Assembly: GCA_044233495.1 (NCBI GenBank)
Contig: JBIIJX010000058.1
Span: 1-11,742, forward strand
Reading direction: 5' to 3'
Origin: UBA10649 sp044233495
Lineage (GTDB): Bacteria; Actinomycetota; Actinomycetes; S36-B12
DNA: 11,742 bases
Part shown: one piece after another, positions 5,334 through 10,491 of the stretch
How the letters are laid out: each line of letters begins with the position of its first letter
Numbering within the stretch: position 1 is the stretch's first letter
Notes under the pieces: model-generated
The model's input: the letters and a program-made list of their open reading frames with translations, nothing else
Database searches by the model: none
Told to the model about the DNA's origin: nothing
Program-made: the position numbers and the translations under genes

Positions 5334-6662
5334 CTGACCGCGTACCGGCTGACCCGCGCGCAGTACGTGGGATACGGCTTGGGCGCATCCGGCTCGGCCG
5401 GCTTCGGGACGGTGCCCGGGCTCATCCTCGCCGTCTACCTCACCGACACCCTCGGTGTCGCCGCGGGCCTCGCCTCGATTGTGGTCCTCCTCCCGAAGTT
5501 GTGGGACATGGTGTTCTTGCCCATCGTGGGCAGCTGGAGCGACAGTGCCGCGGCACGCGACGGCTCCCGGGCACGGTTCATCGCCATCGGTGCCGTGGCG
5601 ATGCTCGTCTCCTTCCCCCTCATGTTCGCCGTGCCAGCCGGCACCAGTCCGACGGCCGCCGCAGGATGGGTCCTGGTCGCCTTCCTGGTGGCAGCAACCG
5701 CATACGGCTTGTTCCAGGTGCCCTACGTGGCCATGCCCGCGGAGATCACCGACAGCCCGCGCGAGCGCACCACGCTGATGTCGTGGCGGGTGGGGCTCCA
5801 GTTGCTGGGCATCCTCACCTTCGGAATCGGCGCACCGGAACTGATCGCCTGGATACCGGGGGCACCGCAGACGCGGTACCTGGTCATGGGGGTCTCGGTC
5901 GCCGCACTGATCTTCCTCGGGATGATGGCGTGCTGGTTCACCGTGCGACACCTGCCCCGCTACATCAAGGAGTCGACATCGGTCGGGGTCTCCTGGCGCA
6001 ACAACCTGCAGATCGCATGGCACGCCAAGCCCTTCCGCATGCTGCTCACGGTGTTCATCCTCCAGGCCCTCGGCGCAGGTGCGGTCCTCTCCGCGGTGCC
6101 GTACTTCTCGGTGAACGTCCTTGGCATCGACAACTTCGGCATCCTCTTCGGGATCCTGCTCGCACCGGCCGCCGCGTCGATGCCGCTGTGGTCCGCCGTG
6201 GGCCATCGCCTCGGCAAGAGGCGAGGCTTCCTGATCTCCTCGGGGATCTTCGTGATCGCCCTCCTGGGCTCGCTCGCCGCGACCTACGTACCCATTCCGG
6301 TAAGCGTCACGGTCCTGGCCTTCACCTCCGTGGGGTACGCGGGCATGCAGATGTTCCCGCTTGCCATGCTGCCCGACACCATCGACGACGATGCTGCCCG
6401 CGCAGGCACGCAGCGGGCAGGAGCCCTCACAGGCGTCTGGACAGCAGGGGAGACCTTCGCCTTCGCCTTGGGGCCGGCGCTCGTGCTCATCGTCCTCGCG
6501 CTCACCGGCTACGCGTCGACGATTGCCGGCCAGATCGCCACACAACCCGACTCAGCGATCATGGGAGTGCACTTCGCCTTCTCCATCATGCCTGCCGCCA
6601 TAGTCGCGCTGACCATTCCGATCATGCTGCGGTACCCCCTGCGCAATGCGCGCTTCCGATGA
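5334..6662 (+). CDS. GPH/MFS_2-type cation symporter (MelB-like), probable CTG start
   Basis: This is an inner-membrane transporter of the glycoside-pentoside-hexuronide group of the major facilitator superfamily, 442 residues, with about 12 hydrophobic segments. Diagnostic segments are LWDMVFLPIVGSWSD (57-70), the MPAEITDSPRERT-type loop after TM4, a basic VGHRLGKRRGF loop in the C-terminal half, and LPDTIDDDAARAGTQRAGA followed by GVW-TAGE. In MelB the TM2 motif WDxxxD carries two cation-binding aspartates. Here the first is present (D58) and the second is replaced by L62, so cation coupling may differ. The substrate cannot be read from the sequence. The start at CTG 5334 is chosen for the adjacent GAGGAGG and the natural TAYRLTRAQYVGYGLG N-terminus; GTG 5367 would remove part of TM1's lead-in. 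The stop overlaps the next gene as ATGA. Confidence 0.88.
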   Translation: MTAYRLTRAQYVGYGLGASGSAGFGTVPGLILAVYLTDTLGVAAGLASIVVLLPKLWDMVFLPIVGSWSDSAAARDGSRARFIAIGAVAMLVSFPLMFAVPAGTSPTAAAGWVLVAFLVAATAYGLFQVPYVAMPAEITDSPRERTTLMSWRVGLQLLGILTFGIGAPELIAWIPGAPQTRYLVMGVSVAALIFLGMMACWFTVRHLPRYIKESTSVGVSWRNNLQIAWHAKPFRMLLTVFILQALGAGAVLSAVPYFSVNVLGIDNFGILFGILLAPAAASMPLWSAVGHRLGKRRGFLISSGIFVIALLGSLAATYVPIPVSVTVLAFTSVGYAGMQMFPLAMLPDTIDDDAARAGTQRAGALTGVWTAGETFAFALGPALVLIVLALTGYASTIAGQIATQPDSAIMGVHFAFSIMPAAIVALTIPIMLRYPLRNARFR

Positions 6663-7291
6663 CACTCCGAGACCGCACCGGGCAGGACATCGTCATGCTG
6701 AGCCCCCGATTCGCGCAGGCCGTCGCCTATGCGGCCCACTGGCATGACGGCCAGGTGCGCAAGGGCACCACGATCCCCTACATCTGCCATCCGCTGGCCG
6801 TGGCCGCCTCGATCCTCGAGGCGGGTGGCGACGAGGACGTCGCGATCGCCGGGCTGCTGCACGACGTGGCAGAGGACTGCGGGGGTGAGGCGAGGCTCAT
6901 CGAGATCCGCGCCGAGTTCGGCGATCGCGTCGAGCGGATCGTGCGCGCCTGCAGCGACTCCCTCGCTCCGGATCCCCGCACGAAGGCACCCTGGCGCGAA
7001 CGCAAGGAGCGCCACCTCGAAGAACTGCGTACGGCCGACAGCGACGTCATCATCGTCACCGCTGCCGACAAGCTCGGCAACGCACGAGCACTAGTCGCCG
7101 ACCTCCGAGTCCACGGCATCGATGCCATGGGCCGCTTCAATGCCCCGCCGGATGAGATCGCCTGGTACTACGGGTCTGTGAGCCGCATCCTGGAGGAGCA
7201 CTCAGCACCCCCTGTCCTGATGGTGCCACTGCTCTCGGCCGTCGATGACCTCACGACGATGATCGAGACCGACGAATCAGGAAGGCACTGA
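6659..7291 (+). CDS. Single-domain HD hydrolase of the SpoT/MESH1 (small alarmone hydrolase) type
   Basis: A 210-residue cytoplasmic protein made almost entirely of an HD metal-dependent phosphohydrolase domain. It shows RKGTTIPYICHP (34-45), LLHDVAED (66-73) and TAADKLGN (134-141). The likely metal and catalytic residues are H44, H68-D69, E72-D73 and D137. The H44-to-H68 spacing (24) equals that between H53 and H77 of bifunctional Rel proteins, and HDxxED is the SpoT/MESH1 form. No synthetase, TGS or ACT domain follows, so it resembles a stand-alone ppGpp (or related nucleotide) hydrolase; the true substrate is unproven. It is coupled to the transporter gene by an ATGA overlap. An alternative start is ATG 6695, which has AGGA about 7 nt upstream. 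The 3' end overlaps the convergent MFS gene by 15 bp. Confidence 0.88.
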   Translation: MTLRDRTGQDIVMLSPRFAQAVAYAAHWHDGQVRKGTTIPYICHPLAVAASILEAGGDEDVAIAGLLHDVAEDCGGEARLIEIRAEFGDRVERIVRACSDSLAPDPRTKAPWRERKERHLEELRTADSDVIIVTAADKLGNARALVADLRVHGIDAMGRFNAPPDEIAWYYGSVSRILEEHSAPPVLMVPLLSAVDDLTTMIETDESGRH

Positions 7292-8512
7292 CGCGAAACC
7301 GCGTGAGCCCACCAGCACTGCGAGCAGCCCCAGCGCCAGGACGATGAGGAAGACCTGCGGGCCCCACGCGACCGCCAGCGCGGCCCCGCCGAGTGCACCG
7401 GTCGAGATCAGAGCATTGCGGCCGGTGACGAGGAGAGACGCCAGGCCCCCGCGATGCTCCTCCGGAACCACCTGTTGGATGATCGCCGCCGTGACGCCTT
7501 GGGCGTAGGTGCTGAACACCGCTCCCACGATGAGGATGGCAGACAGGACGAGCACCTGCCTGACCAGCCATCCGTCGGTCAGCATCACGGCACCGATGAA
7601 CTGGGCGATGCACAGTGCACCCACCACAAGGGTGAGCAGGCGCCGTGGGTTCCCACGGAATCCGATAGCGGCAAGGATGAGCCGACCCAGCAGGACGCCC
7701 ACCATGCCTGAGGCGATGCTCAGTCCCGCCAACTCGGAGGCATCCATCCCGACGAGCGCGAGATTGATCACCTGCGTGGGAATCACCAGGGCAAGGGTGA
7801 GATCGACAATGACCAGCCGACGAAGCGAGCCGGTCTGGCGTAGGTAGGAGAGCACCGCGAACAGGCCCGTTCGAGTACGGGACGGCGGCCGCGGTGTGAC
7901 GGGGCGCACGACCCACCACACGCCCACCGTGGTTGCCAGCAGCAGCACGGTGCTGGCCAGGAGGGTCAAGGCAGGGTTGGGACTCATGCCAGCCAGCAGT
8001 GCGCCGATCGCACCGCCGATGCCTGCGCGCAGGATATTGAGGATCTCAGCAGCACCCTCCGCTCCCGGGCGGACGAACGACGCCTGCATCTTGAGCAGCG
8101 AGACACCGGCGAACCCGATGATGACGCCATCAGCTACGGAAGAGATGGCGACCCAGACAAGTGAGATCGGCCCGGCCATCAGGACGAGTCCCGTCATGGC
8201 GTTGCTCACAGCGGGCAGCAGGACGGCAAGGACGACGAAGGGCCGCGGGTCACGCTTGTCGATGACCCGGCCCACCGTGATGCTCACGATGGCTACCGAG
8301 ATTGCCGTGATCGCGGCTGCGATGCCCAGCCCCCACTCCGAATGGAAGGCCTCGTTGAGGTACTGCCAGCGGGCTACCTCCTTGGCGCCCAGCGATACTG
8401 CGGCCCCGATGAGCACGCCCATGAAGACGAACACCCGAGGGGTGGTGCGCAACTGGGCGAGGACCGACGTCCGCGGCAGGCGCACCTGCGAGGGTGCCGG
8501 GGCCGCCATCAC
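7277..8512 (-). CDS. MFS transporter, exporter-like, coupled to the Lon-like lipoprotein gene
   Basis: A 411-residue (from GTG 8512) integral membrane protein with about 12 hydrophobic segments and the major facilitator motif A variant GRVIDKRDPRPF (81-92) between TM2 and TM3. The C-terminal half contains VPEEHRGGLASLLVTGRNA (349-367), which resembles the loop of drug and siderophore exporters of the MFS_1/MFS_3 type. A basic cytoplasmic loop (about 203-232, rich in Arg and Pro) separates the halves. The start is GTG 8512, whose GTGA overlaps the upstream stop, or the adjacent ATG 8509. Neither has a Shine-Dalgarno sequence, so translation probably depends on the Lon-like gene. No substrate can be assigned. 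A functional link to the lipoprotein protease is inferred from the overlap. Confidence 0.88.
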   Translation of the reverse strand: MMAAPAPSQVRLPRTSVLAQLRTTPRVFVFMGVLIGAAVSLGAKEVARWQYLNEAFHSEWGLGIAAAITAISVAIVSITVGRVIDKRDPRPFVVLAVLLPAVSNAMTGLVLMAGPISLVWVAISSVADGVIIGFAGVSLLKMQASFVRPGAEGAAEILNILRAGIGGAIGALLAGMSPNPALTLLASTVLLLATTVGVWWVVRPVTPRPPSRTRTGLFAVLSYLRQTGSLRRLVIVDLTLALVIPTQVINLALVGMDASELAGLSIASGMVGVLLGRLILAAIGFRGNPRRLLTLVVGALCIAQFIGAVMLTDGWLVRQVLVLSAILIVGAVFSTYAQGVTAAIIQQVVPEEHRGGLASLLVTGRNALISTGALGGAALAVAWGPQVFLIVLALGLLAVLVGSRGFASVPS

Positions 8513-10380
8513 GACGCTGCCCGCGGTCGCTGATCGAGCACGCTGGCGCTCAGCATCTTCAGGTTGATGACGTCATAGGCCAGCTCGTTGAACGCGAGCA
8601 CAACCCCGGCACCCATCCGATCCCGCTCGGACAACGCGACGAGGGCCGCGCTTCCCCACTGCGCCGACCATGCGGGGTATCCCGCGTCGAGTCCGCTGGC
8701 CGCCGCGGCCGCGGTCGACGCGTCGATGATGCCGCGGAGTTCGTCGAAGGAGGCTTGAACAGCCAGCTCGTCAGCCACCGTGGGTGCCGCCGTGACCATG
8801 TTGAAGCCCGCCACCTCGAATCCCTGTGTCGCGGTGATGAACGCGGTCGACGCCACGAAGTCCGTGATGGCGACCGCAGCATCCTGCACCTCACGAGAGA
8901 GATCCTGGAGCGTCTCAGCCCGGGCCGCACGCGCTGATCCGAGCTGCTCCAGGATGGGGGCAATCGACCGGACGTCATCGATGCCTACCGACGCCGAGGG
9001 TATGGACGGCAGCACGACATCGGCGATGTACGCGGAGTTGGCCTCCGCGGCCCGCGCCATGAAGCCCGTATAGCCCGCGAGGTAGTTTGCGCCCCAGTCG
9101 TCCGAGGGCAGCAATCGGCTCGGCATGGCTCGAACGACGTCGAGGGCATCAGGCTGCAGGTACATGACGGTTTCACGACCCTCACTCAGGACGGCCGCGG
9201 CCGCGAGGATCTGCGCGTCCGTGTCGAGATCGCGGGCACTCGCGGCAAGTCCCTGCAGGGCAGCCCGGGAATAGGCAGCCCACGTGAGAGCAGTGGGCAG
9301 GGACACCACCTGTTCAAGTCCGAGTCCGGTGACGTCGGACCCATCGGTCAGAGCCGTCTGCGCGGCGGCGAGAGCGGTCGCGACCTCGTCCTCCAGCAGT
9401 GCGCGTGCCGCGTCAACGCCCTGCTCGGCGAGCACCGTGGTGAACTGGTCGATGGTGACGGCACGGCCGGCGAGGAGGACGGCCTCCACAGCCAGGGCGT
9501 ATGCCGTCGCCACATCCCCCGCACGCAGCCGAGCCTCGGCGTCAGCGAGATCAGCCAGCACGACCGATCTGTCGGCCGCGTCCGGCGACATCCGTGCGGA
9601 GAGGTCGGTGGCCTCGGAAATGAGTTCGCGGGCGCTCTGCTCACCCGCGGCTAGCACGGCGGCGGGAAGCACATAGGGGGTGCTCGCACCGGGCGTCAAT
9701 GCCGTTCCGGTCAGCTCCCCGTATGCGTCGGAGATGGTTGCGACATGGCGCACCTGCAGGCCCAGGTCCCGACCGGCATCGACGGCCGAGATTGTCTCGC
9801 CCGAGCCACGGACCTTGAGCATGGTGTTGCCCGGGGGAAGCAGGACGGTGTCGTAGCCCGCCTCGGCCGCAGCCCGGAGCTTGAGGCCGACCCCGCCCAC
9901 CGCGCTGATCGTTCCATCGGGGCTCACGGCACCGGTCATGGTCACGCCCGGAATCAGGGGCACCTCACGCAGGGCTGCGAGGATCCCCACCGTGAGGAAG
10001 GCGCCAGCGGAGGGGCCATCGATGGGGCCGGTGACGGAGAACCAGACGTCCACCTCACGTGGGTCACGTCCGCTGTAGAGGGCGCCGACCACGGCGGCCG
10101 TTGCGGACGCCGCCTGCCAGGCCGCTCCCGCGCCCTTCGCCTGGAGGTCCTGCAGTTCGACCCGGAAGTCGGTGGCGGCGTCATCGCCGACCCACACCAG
10201 AGCGGGTTCCACTCCGCCGAGGCCTGCGGCCGGATCCGCCCAGAGGACGGGCACCGTGATGCGCGTGCCGCCGTCGACCCGCTCCAGCGCACCGCTCTCC
10301 GGCTGGGGGGAGGAGCAGCCGATCGGGGCGAGCGCCACCGCAGCCGCGATGGCCAAGACCTCCCACCGGATGCGCCCCAC
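8509..10380 (-). CDS. Lon-like (S16) protease domain lipoprotein without AAA+ domain
   Basis: The 623-residue product starts with a basic, hydrophobic signal segment (MGRIRWEVLAIAAAVALA) ending at a lipobox-like PIGC, so C22 would carry the lipid; proline at -3 is atypical. A stand-alone Lon protease domain follows (about 40-225). DGPSAG holds the nucleophile S124 and VGGVGLKLRAA holds K167, 43 residues apart, the same as S679-K722 in E. coli Lon. Downstream AAEAGYDTVLLPPGN matches the Lon region after the lysine. There is no Walker motif, AAA+ module or PDZ domain. The remaining ~400 residues are Ala-rich, predicted mostly helical, unrecognised and without an obvious membrane anchor. The layout recalls archaeal secreted Lon-like proteases (COG1750 type). 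Predicted location is the outer face of the membrane. The GTG start at 10380 has a -10 box 7 nt upstream, suggesting a leaderless mRNA. It is coupled to an MFS gene. Confidence 0.85.
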   Translation of the reverse strand: MGRIRWEVLAIAAAVALAPIGCSSPQPESGALERVDGGTRITVPVLWADPAAGLGGVEPALVWVGDDAATDFRVELQDLQAKGAGAAWQAASATAAVVGALYSGRDPREVDVWFSVTGPIDGPSAGAFLTVGILAALREVPLIPGVTMTGAVSPDGTISAVGGVGLKLRAAAEAGYDTVLLPPGNTMLKVRGSGETISAVDAGRDLGLQVRHVATISDAYGELTGTALTPGASTPYVLPAAVLAAGEQSARELISEATDLSARMSPDAADRSVVLADLADAEARLRAGDVATAYALAVEAVLLAGRAVTIDQFTTVLAEQGVDAARALLEDEVATALAAAQTALTDGSDVTGLGLEQVVSLPTALTWAAYSRAALQGLAASARDLDTDAQILAAAAVLSEGRETVMYLQPDALDVVRAMPSRLLPSDDWGANYLAGYTGFMARAAEANSAYIADVVLPSIPSASVGIDDVRSIAPILEQLGSARAARAETLQDLSREVQDAAVAITDFVASTAFITATQGFEVAGFNMVTAAPTVADELAVQASFDELRGIIDASTAAAAASGLDAGYPAWSAQWGSAALVALSERDRMGAGVVLAFNELAYDVINLKMLSASVLDQRPRAAS

Positions 10381-10387
10381 GTGCCGG

Positions 10388-10393
10388 AGGGTA
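10388..10393 (-). promoter_or_regulatory. Candidate -10 box giving a leaderless mRNA for the Lon-like gene
   Basis: On the minus strand TACCCT (TANNNT) is followed by 7 nt (CCGGCAC) and then the GTG at 10380, placing the expected transcription start on or next to the start codon. No ribosome binding site lies before the GTG. A convincing -35 hexamer is not visible. Confidence 0.5.
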
Positions 10394-10432
10394 TCCCGCT
10401 GCGTCGATCATGCGCCCCGGTGGATCAGGGGG

Positions 10433-10459
10433 GTCGGGAAGGGACTCAGCCCTTCCGAC
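10433..10459 (+). promoter_or_regulatory. Hairpin/inverted repeat upstream of the CinY-like gene
   Basis: Left arm GTCGGGAAGGG (10433-10443) pairs with CCCTTCCGAC (10450-10459) over ten base pairs with one bulged G and a six-base loop ACTCAG. No T-run follows, so an intrinsic terminator is unlikely. It may be an operator overlapping the -35 region, if GACAAT at 10467-10472 is the -10 box, or an mRNA leader hairpin if transcription starts further upstream. Confidence 0.45.
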
Positions 10460-10482
10460 TGCAGGAGACAATGGCCGCCGAA

Positions 10483-10487
10483 GGGAG
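10483..10487 (+). promoter_or_regulatory. Ribosome binding site of the CinY-like gene
   Basis: GGGAG lies 4 nt before ATG 10492 and 10 nt before a second in-frame ATG at 10498. An earlier in-frame ATG at 10471 has AGGAG only 3 nt upstream and would add MAAEGST, with a glutamate, to the front of a signal peptide. The start at 10492 or 10498 is therefore preferred. Confidence 0.55.
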
Positions 10488-10491
10488 CACC

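Noticed and set aside
5139..6545. A 468-codon minus-strand frame opposite the transporter
   Set aside because: It is antisense to a well-supported membrane protein gene and reads as a charged, low-information sequence.
5126..6658. A long plus-strand frame running in frame into the HD hydrolase, suggesting a much larger protein
   Set aside because: Upstream of about 6659 the translation is an Arg/Pro/His-rich shadow of the transporter gene in another frame. Only the part from 6659 resembles a protein family.
8509..10380. Calling this gene an ATP-dependent Lon protease
   Set aside because: There are no Walker A/B motifs or AAA+ domain, and the protein has an export signal. Only the proteolytic domain is related to Lon.
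10433..10459. Intrinsic terminator upstream of the CinY-like gene
   Set aside because: No T-run follows the hairpin, and it lies between divergent genes where no plus-strand transcript needs to end.
10471..10491. ATG 10471 as the start of the CinY-like gene
   Set aside because: It would place MAAEGST in front of the signal peptide, and its Shine-Dalgarno is only 3 nt away. ATG 10492 gives a cleaner signal peptide.
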